Positions 8,621 to 16,523 of a stretch of 64,000 nucleotides of DNA are shown here, piece by piece. The stretch spans positions 34,763 through 98,762 of the forward strand of contig NZ_JBJQOQ010000018.1 of NCBI RefSeq assembly GCF_046036945.1, read 5' to 3'. The notes under the pieces were generated by a model. That model worked only from the letters and a program-made list of their open reading frames with translations, was not told where the DNA came from and did no database searches. Numbering within the stretch: position 1 is the stretch's first letter; the number at the start of each line of letters is the position of its first letter. This stretch comes from Brevibacillus_C sp046036945 (GTDB lineage: Bacteria; Bacillota; Bacilli; Brevibacillales; Brevibacillaceae). A program made the translations under genes and the position numbers.

Positions 8621-8673
8621 ACTATAAGGCGGCAGTGTGAAGCAGGGATTAAGCTGGGATTAAGGGCTGTAAA
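8621..8673 (-). promoter_or_regulatory. PhoP-box promoter
   Basis: Reading the minus strand, TTTACA, TTAATC, TTAATC and TTCACA occur with starts 10, 11 and 11 bases apart (8673, 8663, 8652, 8641). After nine more bases comes TATAGT (8626-8621). This matches the B. subtilis PhoP core site, four TT(A/C/T)A(C/T)A repeats on one DNA face at about -22 to -60, with a -10 and no proper -35. It would drive the TIM-barrel/PHP phosphatase unit under phosphate limitation. Confidence 0.65.
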
Positions 8674-8691
8674 TTACATGTAAAAACGAAA

Positions 8692-8722
8692 AGAGAACCG
8701 CCGGGCGGCAGTTCTCTTTTTT
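8692..8722. terminator. Hairpin with flanking T and A runs
   Basis: AGAGAACCGCC pairs with GGCGGCAGTTCTCT (one bulge). It is followed by a T run on the plus strand and preceded by A-rich sequence, so it could stop transcription in either direction. No gene ends at it, so it may be a relic or may insulate the two divergent promoters. Confidence 0.55.
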
Positions 8723-8932
8723 CTTTTCTTATTCAAGACCGATGGAGGGTAATGCTGTAACTGTATAAGTCGCCTCGGAAATACGAATGCAGTATCTCGA
8801 TCGGCACCCCTTGGGGAAAATGGGTATTAATTCCTATCCCAACATTTAGAAATAACCCCAATTTACTATACTCATCTACCCATTCTACCGCTATATTAAG
8901 ATTAGAATGAATTTTGTCAATGGAGGAAAGAT

Positions 8933-10435
8933 ATGTTAAAAAGGAAGTTACCTACCCTATTCCTGATCACAGCACTTCTTCTCTCGGCATCAGGCTGCAG
9001 CGAGGCCGAACCGGGAACAGCCAAAACCCAATCGAATCCAACCCAAACAGAACAGGATACAACCGCTGAGACAACGAATGAGCCAGTCTCCTCCAAATCA
9101 GCAGGAGCGGACAGCTCACCAGCCTCTCTGCCCAAACCTCCCATTACACTGGAAGAGATCCTCGCTTACTCGGAAGCTGCCGGACAGTATGCAGGAAGCA
9201 ATTACGATGAAGCAGCCGTAAAAGCCGAACTGGATAAGCTGTCGAAGGATATGGACACCGAGGAGGTTTACGCCCGAATCCTGCATCTGATCGGCGAGAA
9301 TTATCAGAAGGAAAAAAGTACGTTTGATCGGCTTGAGCAGGTTAATTACAGGCAAGCCCTCCTCTCCATCGACCCTGCCGACCCGGCTTCCGCGCCGCAG
9401 ACGAAGCCCAAGGCAAATATCGAGGTGATCCTGGATGCGAGCGGGAGCATGGCGGAAAAGGTGAACGGCGGCGTCAAGATGGACCTGGCGAAAAAATCGA
9501 TTCAGGGCTTCCTCGAGAGCATCCCTATGAATTCCAATGTAGGACTTCGCGTATTTGGACATAAAGGCTCAGGATCGGAACAAGATAAACCGCTCTCGTG
9601 TGCACAAACGGAATTGGTCTACCCTTTGGGCAGCTACGATCAAGCCCGTTTCCAAGGCTCGCTTCAGCAGTTCGGCCCAAAAGGCTGGACAGGAATAGCC
9701 ACTGCTCTGGAGGCAGCCCGTGAGGATCTGAAAAACTCCCACAGCGAAGGCATGGAAAATATCATTTATCTCGTGACCGACGGAATCGAGACGTGCGGCG
9801 GCAATCCGGTTGAAGTCGCCAAATCGCTCCATCAGTCCGAGATGAAGGCTGTGATCAATCTGATCGGCTTCGATGTGAACGATGAGGCCCAACGCCAGCT
9901 CAAGGCTGTCGCCGAGGCAGGCGGGGGCACCTACACCACAGTCAAAGATAAAGCCGCGCTGGAAAATGTATTCAAGCAGTACCTGAACGAATTGTACAAG
10001 GAAAACAGCAGCTGGATGCAGCAAGCTATCGATAACGTATGGAACCAGTACGAGGGAGAAGAAAAAGAACTGATCGATACCAGAAAAAAGATGCTGGACA
10101 AGGTGGAAACCGAATACGATCGGTTGAAGGCGGCCGTCAGCTATCTGCGCGATCAGGAGCTTCTGGAAAAGAAGCAAAAGTCAGAGCTCCTCTTCTGGCT
10201 GGATGATCGCTGGCTGGATCTGAGCGTTTACGCCGATGACCGCTGGTTCGAGATTGGGCACAAAATGGATGTGGAATGGATGGATGCTTCCGCGGAAGTA
10301 GAGAGCCGCTGGATGGAAAACGGGCGCATGCTGGACGCCAAATCGGGAAAAATCGCACTTAGGATCCCCAGCCTGCGCACCCCCAAAATACGGATCAAAC
10401 CGCTGCGGAATAAGCCGATTCGCTATGACTTTTAG
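8933..10435 (+). CDS. VWA-domain lipoprotein
   Basis: A 500-residue exported lipoprotein. The first 21 residues form a signal peptide ending in a lipobox (LSASGC, Cys22). A Ser/Thr-rich linker follows to about residue 65, then a helical region. A von Willebrand A domain (about 160-350) has the MIDAS motif DASGSM, a GWTG loop and LVTDGIETC. The last 120 residues are helical and unusually rich in Trp-acidic pairs (DDRW, ADDRWFE, DVEWMD, ESRWME), a four-times repeated pattern about 15-17 residues apart. It resembles YwmC/YwmD-type VWA lipoproteins of unknown role. GGAGGAAAG precedes the ATG. Confidence 0.85.
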   Translation: MLKRKLPTLFLITALLLSASGCSEAEPGTAKTQSNPTQTEQDTTAETTNEPVSSKSAGADSSPASLPKPPITLEEILAYSEAAGQYAGSNYDEAAVKAELDKLSKDMDTEEVYARILHLIGENYQKEKSTFDRLEQVNYRQALLSIDPADPASAPQTKPKANIEVILDASGSMAEKVNGGVKMDLAKKSIQGFLESIPMNSNVGLRVFGHKGSGSEQDKPLSCAQTELVYPLGSYDQARFQGSLQQFGPKGWTGIATALEAAREDLKNSHSEGMENIIYLVTDGIETCGGNPVEVAKSLHQSEMKAVINLIGFDVNDEAQRQLKAVAEAGGGTYTTVKDKAALENVFKQYLNELYKENSSWMQQAIDNVWNQYEGEEKELIDTRKKMLDKVETEYDRLKAAVSYLRDQELLEKKQKSELLFWLDDRWLDLSVYADDRWFEIGHKMDVEWMDASAEVESRWMENGRMLDAKSGKIALRIPSLRTPKIRIKPLRNKPIRYDF

Positions 10436-10444
10436 AAAATGCAG

Positions 10445-10476
10445 CAGCCCGCCCGTCAGGGAGTGGGCTGTTTTTT
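10445..10476 (+). terminator. Rho-independent terminator of the VWA lipoprotein gene
   Basis: CAGCCC (10445-10450) pairs with GGGCTG (10465-10470), followed by six T's. It starts ten bases after the stop codon. Confidence 0.85.
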
Positions 10477-10504
10477 CTTAATCACAGACGGGATCGGGAG
10501 GACA

Positions 10505-10533
10505 TTGACCGATCTTTCGCTTGGCACTATGAT
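10505..10533 (+). promoter_or_regulatory. Sigma-A promoter of the decayed methyltransferase gene
   Basis: TTGACC (10505-10510), 17 bases, TATGAT (10528-10533). The methyltransferase ATG is 67 bases downstream behind GGAGG. Confidence 0.65.
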
Positions 10534-10600
10534 TAGTTCAGTCTCCCTACAGTTGGCTCGCATAGAGGGAGGGAAGATCACTTCGATTGGAGGAATTGGC

Positions 10601-11183
10601 ATGACAGATGATGCCAAGCAGCGGGTAAAGTCGCAATTTTCCAAGAACGCAGAGAGTTACTTCACAAGTGAAACACACGCGAATGGCCAGGATCTTCCCT
10701 TGCTGGTCGAATGGCTTTCACCCCGTTCGGATTGGACGGCGCTCGACGTCGCGACCGGCGGCGGCCATGTCGCCAAAACACTGTCGCCTCATGTTCGCCA
10801 CGTCTTCGCGACAGATCTGACAAAAGAAATGCTGGCCAATACGGCCCAGCATTTATCCCCATCTTCCCCAAATATTAGCTACGTGATCGCCGATGCCGAA
10901 TCGCTGCCGTTTCTCGATCAGACCTTTGATCTCGTGACCTGCCGGATCGCTCCTCATCACTTTCCAAACCCGGGTGCATTCATCAGCGAGGCGGCAAGGG
11001 TGTTGAAACCCGTGGGTCAGACGAACAGCCAACAGCCCCGGACAAATCGAAGAAGTGGAGAACTACATTCTGCGGGCGAGCGATGAAATTCACGCCTATT
11101 TTCATGTGGAGATTGCCGATGAACGCGTCCAAACGCTTCAGGTAGATGAGTGGATGGTCCTCTGCCAGAAGAAAAGCGAATAA
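10601..11183 (+). pseudogene. SAM-dependent methyltransferase (UbiE/YodH-like), internally deleted and frameshifted
   Basis: Starts at an ATG (10601) seven bases after GGAGG. The Rossmann half is intact: LDVATGGGHVAKTL (SAM motif I), VFATDLTKEML, YVIADAESLPF, FDLVTCRIAPHHF, and EAARVLKPVG near residue 135. The frame then runs into unrelated codons and stops at 11086. In the +1 frame a family-like C-terminus is seen (VENYILRASDEI, AYFHVEIADE, DEWMVLCQKKSE) ending at TAA 11183. The usual segment between the two parts, some tens of residues, is missing. The best reading is an internal deletion of about 11000-11045 that also shifted the frame. The shortened product is unlikely to be active. Confidence 0.75.
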
Positions 11184-11191
11184 CGTTTTAC

Positions 11192-12055
11192 CTATTTCCG
11201 TTCGCCGTATATTTCAAAATCGGACCAGATGTCTTCCAGCTCATTCAGCGTCCTCGATACCTGCTCAGGCACGCGGTTAAACATCGTCCGCAGCAAGGCC
11301 GTCACCAATGACATGGGGGCTGCGAATGAATCCATATGGGAGGCGATCCCGGTCGGCGTACAGTGAACTTCATCGGCGCAGCGGACCAGCGGCGAGGACG
11401 GATAATCGGTGATCGCAATAGTCGGAACGCCTTTTTTTCTCGCGTATTTCATGCCATCGATCGTAAAGCGCGAATAGCGCGCAAACCCGATCCCGACGAT
11501 CACATCCTCGGGGCCAAAGCGCTGGAGCAGATCGCTCGTTCGCGGTTCTCCGTTAAAAACGATGACTTCCTTGTCCAAGAGATGCAGGTAAAACTCGAAA
11601 AACAAGCCGAGCGACAGCGAACTTCGCGAGCAGATCACGCCGATCCGCCTGGCGCCCAACAAATGGTCCGCTGTTCGCTCGAACCCTTCCAGATCCAAAC
11701 GCTCCATCATCATTTTGATATTTTGCACATCATCCTCCATAAACTGGATGACAGAGCGCTGTTCCTCGTTCTCCAACGCTCTCGACAGCTGGTAGCGCTC
11801 ACTCGTCGTCAGCCGGGATCTCACCAGCTCTTGCAGTTCGCGGGATAGCGCCGGGAATCCGGAACACCCCACAAAAGCAGCGAAACGGGTGACGGTCGAA
11901 TCGCTTACCTTTGCCTTTCGGGCCAATTCAGCCACGTTGTAAAAGGCGGACGCTTCGGGATCCTTCAGGATGACATCGGCAATCATTTGCTGTGACGGGC
12001 TCATCTGCGAGTACAGTTGAGCGATCCGCCGCAGGACGGTAGAATCCGCTTCCAT
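11192..12055 (-). CDS. RpiR/MurR-family transcriptional regulator (HTH + SIS)
   Basis: A 287-residue regulator: an N-terminal HTH_6 domain (about residues 1-77, with VAELARKAKVSDSTVTRFA) and a C-terminal SIS sugar-phosphate-binding domain (about 125-260, with IGVICSRSSLSLGLFFEFYL and AITDYPSSPLV). GAGG at 12064-12067 fits the ATG at 12055 better than the one at 12061. It lies 70 bases downstream of the aminotransferase gene on the same strand, so the two probably form an operon that the regulator controls through the inverted repeat at 13491-13506. The ligand is likely a phosphosugar or amino sugar, but this is inference. Confidence 0.85.
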   Translation of the reverse strand: MEADSTVLRRIAQLYSQMSPSQQMIADVILKDPEASAFYNVAELARKAKVSDSTVTRFAAFVGCSGFPALSRELQELVRSRLTTSERYQLSRALENEEQRSVIQFMEDDVQNIKMMMERLDLEGFERTADHLLGARRIGVICSRSSLSLGLFFEFYLHLLDKEVIVFNGEPRTSDLLQRFGPEDVIVGIGFARYSRFTIDGMKYARKKGVPTIAITDYPSSPLVRCADEVHCTPTGIASHMDSFAAPMSLVTALLRTMFNRVPEQVSRTLNELEDIWSDFEIYGERK

Positions 12056-12125
12056 GGGCATCACCTCAGAGCCTTAGTCTTTCCAGACAGTATACGACGA
12101 ACTGGAGATCCCGGACAACTTTGTT

Positions 12126-13466
12126 TTACACCGCGGCGATTTGCCGCAGCGCTTGAAAGCTCTTTTCAAATGCCTGCAAGGTAGCTTGCAATTCGGTCTC
12201 GCCATGAGCGTCAGACATGGAAAAGCGGTTCAGCGGTTTCGTATAGATCCCCTCGTCCATCAGCAAGTAGTCAAGGGCGAGCCTCAGCTCTTGCGGATTG
12301 GTTCCGGCATCGTTCGCTTCCTCAGTCGGCACGAGATTAAAAATGGTGCCGGCGCCGACAGTCGAAAACGGGATCCGATACTCCCTGGCGAGTGTCTCGA
12401 TGCCTTTACGCAGGCTTGTCGTTCTGTCGACGATGCTGTCAAAACGGCCGGGCTGCTTCAGGTAACGAATGGTAGCCAGTCCGGCGGCAAGCGAAATCGG
12501 ATTTCCGTTGAACGTTCCGCTGTGGAAGACGACTTCTGCTTTGCTTGATGAGCGCAGCGGCGAACACATTTCCATGATCGCCCGTTTGCCGCCGACCACT
12601 CCTATCGGAAAGCCTCCCCCAACGACTTTTCCCAGTGCCGTCAAATCCGGCTTTACTCCGTAGTACGTCTGGGCCCCTCCTAGGGTGATGCGAAAGCCTG
12701 TTTTCACCTCGTCAAAAATCAGGACTATGCCAAGATGTTCCGTCAAACTGCGCAAATTTTCCATAAACGGTTGGTCGGCTGAAATGTACCCTGACTGCAG
12801 CGGCTCAAGGATGACGGCGCCGATCTCGTCACGCTTCTCGGTCAGGATTTTTTCGCAAGCTTCCCAATCGTGAAAAGGCAGGACAACCGTATGCTCCACA
12901 TAGTAATCCGGAAGCCCCTTGCTATCTGGAACAGCCTTCGGCATCGCCGGACCGCTCTCCTTGGTCTGGTTCACACTGATCAGCACGTGGTCGTGACTGC
13001 CGTGATAGTGGCCGGAAAATTTGGCGATGTGGGTCTTTCCTGTATAGGCGAGCGCCAAACGGAGTGCAAACAGGGTAGCCTCCAAACCGGAATTCGTAAA
13101 CCGGATCGATTCCATGCTGGGGTACAGCTGATTGATTTCGCTGCACATGTCAAGCTCCAGCGGATGGGTTGCGCCAAAACTGCTGGTTCCCTGCTCCTCC
13201 CAAACCGTTTCCACAGCCTCCCGAATCACGGGATGTCCGTGCCCCAGGAGCAGGGCGCCATACGAAAGCAGGTAGTCAACGTATGTTTTTCCATCCGCGT
13301 CAGTCAGCCAGGCGCCTCTGCCCTGTTGAAAAACGAGCGGAAACGGCTGGTAGTATCGAAGATTGCCGTTAACCCCGCCGGCGATGAGCGATGCAGCCTG
13401 CTCAAAAAAAGCGGCGGATTTTGGACGGCTGCTGCCAAAATGGGATTGTAAATCGGAAAGGTTCAC
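12126..13466 (-). CDS. Class III PLP aminotransferase, glutamate-1-semialdehyde-mutase-like
   Basis: A 446-residue fold-type I PLP enzyme related to glutamate-1-semialdehyde aminomutase. Seen are GGVNGNLR, FTNSGLEATLFALRLA, HYHGSHDHVL, LIFDEVKTGFR (cofactor Asp) and ALGKVVGGGFPIG with the Schiff-base Lys. The start is a GTG at 13466 with GGAGG eight bases upstream; the GTG at 13475 abuts the ribosome site. True HemL normally sits in hem clusters; here the partner is an RpiR-type regulator, so a catabolic aminotransferase or aminomutase acting on an amino sugar or amino acid derivative is more likely. A promoter with an overlapping operator lies just upstream. Confidence 0.85.
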   Translation of the reverse strand: MNLSDLQSHFGSSRPKSAAFFEQAASLIAGGVNGNLRYYQPFPLVFQQGRGAWLTDADGKTYVDYLLSYGALLLGHGHPVIREAVETVWEEQGTSSFGATHPLELDMCSEINQLYPSMESIRFTNSGLEATLFALRLALAYTGKTHIAKFSGHYHGSHDHVLISVNQTKESGPAMPKAVPDSKGLPDYYVEHTVVLPFHDWEACEKILTEKRDEIGAVILEPLQSGYISADQPFMENLRSLTEHLGIVLIFDEVKTGFRITLGGAQTYYGVKPDLTALGKVVGGGFPIGVVGGKRAIMEMCSPLRSSSKAEVVFHSGTFNGNPISLAAGLATIRYLKQPGRFDSIVDRTTSLRKGIETLAREYRIPFSTVGAGTIFNLVPTEEANDAGTNPQELRLALDYLLMDEGIYTKPLNRFSMSDAHGETELQATLQAFEKSFQALRQIAAV

Positions 13467-13490
13467 CTTTCGCACCTCCAGTATTTTTGT

Positions 13491-13526
13491 TGAAATTATT
13501 ATTTCACCAAATCATCCATATTGCAA
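13491..13526 (-). promoter_or_regulatory. Sigma-A promoter with overlapping inverted-repeat operator
   Basis: On the minus strand TTGCAA (13521-13526), 17 bases, AATAAT (13498-13503). The -10 sits inside the inverted repeat TGAAAT-N4-ATTTCA (13491-13506). RpiR-family repressors bind A/T-rich inverted repeats of this size, and the RpiR gene is the second gene of this operon, so autoregulation is likely. Confidence 0.6.
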
Positions 13527-13546
13527 TAATGATTTCATAGAAAAAT

Positions 13547-13579
13547 TCCCCGTTTTTTGCCAGCAGCCAGAAACGGGGA
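13547..13579 (-). terminator. Terminator of the copper-amine-oxidase-N-like gene
   Basis: TCCCCGTTT (13547-13555) pairs with AAACGGGGA (13571-13579), a perfect nine-base stem, followed on the minus strand by AATTTTTC. It lies 15 bases past the stop of the gene ending at 13595. Confidence 0.8.
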
Positions 13580-13594
13580 TTTGTTGTTGCCCTG

Positions 13595-14833
13595 CTATTC
13601 CAATTCCTTTACGTAGAACACCAGCTGCCCGATATCCGGGCGCCAGTCGACACGGTAGATGAGAGATTCCCCTTCCGTGACCATTTTTTGTCCGTCAAGC
13701 GCGCGAATGACGCTTTCCAGATCGACATACGGCATCCCGTTAACGGTAACGGTCTGCAGCGGTTCGGATTGCTTGCCGCTGCCAAGTTCAACGGCGTAGA
13801 CGGAGCCGGAGCCGGCGTGTACGGCACCGAGCGACTGCAGCACTGCCAAGGGAAGGCGGTACTTGCCTGTCGGCTTGCCGTTTTGGAGAATCTCGACAGC
13901 GGGAGCGGCAAGCGTGATTTCCCGCGGCCCCACCCCTGCGTCCAGCCATATCTTTACCGGGCTTTGCTGCTGTTCTGATTGCCAAGGCAGGTGGGCGTAT
14001 CCCGTCACGACGTTCCCTTCGCCCTGCACCGTCTGTTTTACCTCGATTAGATCCATTCCCGCCCGCCGCAACGCACCGTTTTTCTCCTCTACCGTTACCA
14101 GCATGCGAAACATCGAAACGCCTTTGTCCTCCCAGCTTTCCAATTCTTCGACGAACACGTGCGCGGGCGACGCAGCCAGCTCCCGGCGCAGGGCCGCAGT
14201 CTGGTCCAGCAGTTTCGGGGCGATGAACGGCCCTTCAGCCACGTCCCCTCCGTACAGCCAAATCGCCGTATTCTTGGCTGTGTACCAGGCACTTCGCTTG
14301 GGCAGCAGCTTCTGCATCTCCCGGGGCAGATCGACGGATTTTGGCGCCGGAACGCGAGTGATAGCCGGATCGATCTTGGCTGTTCTGGTCGCTTCCTCCC
14401 AGCTTACCTTCGCTCCAAATGCTTCGCTGATAAACCGCAGCGGCACGAATGTCCGCGAGCCGACCAGCGCTGCCGGCTGGTCCAGTTCCACTTGCTTGTC
14501 GTTGACGAAAGCAGTAGCGGAATTTACCTGCAGCCGAACCGTTACATCTCCCATCCTGCCAGAGACGGTCTTGGTTTTCTCATCCCAAGAGACCTTTGCG
14601 CCAAAACGTTCGAAAATCGTTCGCAGCGGTATGAGAATTCGCCCGGAGGCAATAAACGGTTGTTGGTCGACAGGAAGCGACAGTTGGTAGCCGTTCAGCT
14701 TGATCTGCGGTGCGGCCGCTCCAGTTCCTGTTTGGGCAGAGACAGTGCCGCCTATGGCGCATCCCATTGCGAATACGGCAGACAAGAACAGCACAAGAAC
14801 AGGTTTGCCAACGATACCCACAGCTTGTTTCAT
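13595..14833 (-). CDS. Secreted protein with copper amine oxidase N-terminal-like domain
   Basis: A 412-residue protein with a signal peptide (first about 34 residues, hydrophobic core LVLFLSAVFAMGCAIGG, AQT cleavage region) and one full Cu_amine_oxidN repeat pair at about residues 45-150: IPLRTIFERFGAKVSWDE and VPLRFISEAFGAKVSWEE. The rest (150-412) has no recognised domain; a related short motif returns near residue 365 (VNGMPYVDLESVIRAL). These domains bind the cell wall or act as structural units in Paenibacillaceae surface proteins; no oxidase active site is present. GGAGGG precedes the ATG. The gene is single, with its own terminator, and diverges from the cupredoxin gene. Confidence 0.8.
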   Translation of the reverse strand: MKQAVGIVGKPVLVLFLSAVFAMGCAIGGTVSAQTGTGAAAPQIKLNGYQLSLPVDQQPFIASGRILIPLRTIFERFGAKVSWDEKTKTVSGRMGDVTVRLQVNSATAFVNDKQVELDQPAALVGSRTFVPLRFISEAFGAKVSWEEATRTAKIDPAITRVPAPKSVDLPREMQKLLPKRSAWYTAKNTAIWLYGGDVAEGPFIAPKLLDQTAALRRELAASPAHVFVEELESWEDKGVSMFRMLVTVEEKNGALRRAGMDLIEVKQTVQGEGNVVTGYAHLPWQSEQQQSPVKIWLDAGVGPREITLAAPAVEILQNGKPTGKYRLPLAVLQSLGAVHAGSGSVYAVELGSGKQSEPLQTVTVNGMPYVDLESVIRALDGQKMVTEGESLIYRVDWRPDIGQLVFYVKELE

Positions 14834-14922
14834 TGTGAGCCCTCCACTCTTTCGATCTGGTTTTTTCGCTTATCAATAAGTATCTCCCAAGAGCCATTTT
14901 TTGCAGCACGTCCGCATAACCT

Positions 14923-15411
14923 GTGAACATAGAAAACTTGTCTGCTATTCGAAGGAGGTTGAAGAAACTGAGAATTTATTTCCTCTCGCGCAATTCGCTG
15001 CTGCTGCTGGTCGGGTTCGGCATGCTCGTCATTTTTACCGTCATCACTTATACAAACCGCGACATACCCGCCCTGGGCAGCCAGGAGAAACCGGAGCGGG
15101 TTATCCATCTGGTCACCGGAGAGTTTAAGGCGGCACTTCCGGATGGAAAGGTGATTGAAGCCTACCGCTGGGACCCGGGCACGATCTATGTCAATACCGG
15201 GGAGAAGGTCAAACTGAGCCTGTACGGTGTAAACGGGGCCGAGCATCCTTTTGTCATCGAAGGAACGAATATCAGCGGAGTCGTCAAAAAAGGAGCGGAA
15301 ACGATCGTTCCGCTCCAATTCAACAAAGAAGGGGTGTACCGCCTGATCTGTTCCACTCATGCCGACATCGCCCATAATGGCCCGATGATCGCCTACATCG
15401 TGGTTGACTGA
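14923..15411 (+). CDS. Membrane-anchored cupredoxin-domain protein
   Basis: A 162-residue protein with one N-terminal membrane anchor (about 27-45) and an extracytoplasmic cupredoxin-like domain. Possible copper ligands are His in GAEHPF, Cys and His in ICSTHADIAH and Met in GPMIAY near the C-terminus, the order of blue-copper or CuA-like sites. The start is uncertain: the listed GTG at 14923 has a weak site, while GAAGGAGG at about 14950 lies just before TTGAAGAAACTG, so translation may begin about ten codons later. Its role may be electron transfer or copper handling at the membrane. A strong terminator follows. Confidence 0.7.
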   Translation: MNIENLSAIRRRLKKLRIYFLSRNSLLLLVGFGMLVIFTVITYTNRDIPALGSQEKPERVIHLVTGEFKAALPDGKVIEAYRWDPGTIYVNTGEKVKLSLYGVNGAEHPFVIEGTNISGVVKKGAETIVPLQFNKEGVYRLICSTHADIAHNGPMIAYIVVD

Positions 15412-15417
15412 AAAAGA

Positions 15418-15457
15418 AAACCCTCTCTTCCTAAAAAAGGATAGAGAGGGTTTTTTT
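15418..15457. terminator. Bidirectional terminator between cupredoxin and YitT genes
   Basis: AAAACCCTCTC pairs with GAGAGGGTTTT around a loop including CTAAAAAAGG. It is flanked by A's on the left and seven T's on the right, and serves both convergent genes. Confidence 0.9.
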
Positions 15458-16325
15458 ATATTATCTTTCGGCTGGGCACAATAAATGGCGACTGCCGGCG
15501 AAACGAGCCTTTGACATCTGCCGTATCGGTGATCGTCACGAAGGCCTGGGGATCGACTCCGTAGATGATCTCCTGTATGGTAAACAGCTCAAACCGGGTG
15601 ACGACGCAGACCAGAACCCGCATCTTGGTTTGGGTATAGCTTCCCTCCCCGTGCAGATACGTTGCCCCCCGCTGCAATTTTGCGTGGATCAGATTGGCGA
15701 TCTGATCGGTTTTGGCAGAGATCACAATCACCGTCTTTTTTGCCGACGAAGCGGTGACGAGATCGATCAATTTCGCCAACATCACCATCGCAATCAAGGA
15801 GTACATCGCCTGCGTTACGCTGAAGTAAAAAATCGACAGGCAAACGACGATCGCATTGATTGTCATTCCCACAGAGCCGACCGTAAAGCTGAAATACTTT
15901 TGAATCAGCACGCCGATGATGTCGACTCCCCCTGTTGAACCTCCGCCGCGAATAATTATCCCGGTCCCAAGGCCGGAGATAACCCCGCCGAACAGGCACG
16001 CCAGCATGATGTCATCCGTCCGCAGAAAAGGCAGCGGCGGTACGATGTCCATAAAGATGGAAAGTGCTGTTGTCCCGACGATGCTGTACAGTAAAAATTG
16101 ACCGCCAACGTAACGCCAACCCAAGATGAAAAGTGGAATGTTATAGAAAAAGTACTGAATACCGGCCGGGAAAGACGTGAGATTTTGAACGAGCATGGCA
16201 ATCCCGGTGATGCCTCCGGGAAGAACCCCGTGAGGCTCCATGAAACAATTAAAGCCAATTGCCGTAAGAAAGCTCCCAATGACGACAACAACGGTGCGCA
16301 CAACATGCGAAATGATGAGCTTCAT
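15456..16325 (-). CDS. YitT-family membrane protein (DUF161/DUF2179)
   Basis: A 289-residue protein: five or six membrane segments in the first 190 residues (including GSFLTAIGFNCFMEPHGVLPGGITG and IIRGGGSTGGVDIIG) and a C-terminal cytoplasmic DUF2179 domain (RGATYLHGEGSYTQTKMRVLVC, DPQAFVTITDT). The family is widespread in Firmicutes with no settled function. The frame opens upstream at 16403, but GGGGAGG precedes the ATG at 16325. It converges on the cupredoxin gene and is divergent from the channel gene. Confidence 0.85.
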   Translation of the reverse strand: MKLIISHVVRTVVVVIGSFLTAIGFNCFMEPHGVLPGGITGIAMLVQNLTSFPAGIQYFFYNIPLFILGWRYVGGQFLLYSIVGTTALSIFMDIVPPLPFLRTDDIMLACLFGGVISGLGTGIIIRGGGSTGGVDIIGVLIQKYFSFTVGSVGMTINAIVVCLSIFYFSVTQAMYSLIAMVMLAKLIDLVTASSAKKTVIVISAKTDQIANLIHAKLQRGATYLHGEGSYTQTKMRVLVCVVTRFELFTIQEIIYGVDPQAFVTITDTADVKGSFRRQSPFIVPSRKII

Positions 16326-16523
16326 GTGCCTCCCCTTCCTCAAACCAAAACAAAGTATAAGGGAGGGCATCTGTGCGGTCAATGATTTCGCACATAGTCG
16401 CAATTTTTGCTATGGGCAGAAAAAATCGCTGTCTGGCGCACGCCGCAAAACCGTTATGAAATCCCTGGCACAGGCCCATACTATTCCCAAAACCGACAAC
16501 TTCCGATTGGGGCGCGGGCGATT

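Larger units (their letters stand above)
8516..8932. other. Divergent intergenic region, 417 bases
   Basis: Separates the TIM-barrel gene (minus) from the VWA lipoprotein gene (plus). It holds the PhoP-type promoter (8621-8673) and a bidirectional-looking hairpin (8692-8722). From 8723 to 8932 it is A/T-rich, presumably containing the lipoprotein promoter, but no convincing -35/-10 pair was found. No open frame with a ribosome site is seen. Confidence 0.6.

Noticed and set aside
10439..10600. Starting the methyltransferase at 10439
   Set aside because: That start lies in the terminator of the upstream gene; GGAGG and the family N-terminus point to the ATG at 10601.
12126..13466. Naming the PLP enzyme as HemL (glutamate-1-semialdehyde aminomutase)
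   Set aside because: The family fits, but there are no hem genes and the operon partner is an RpiR regulator, so the biosynthetic name is not supported.
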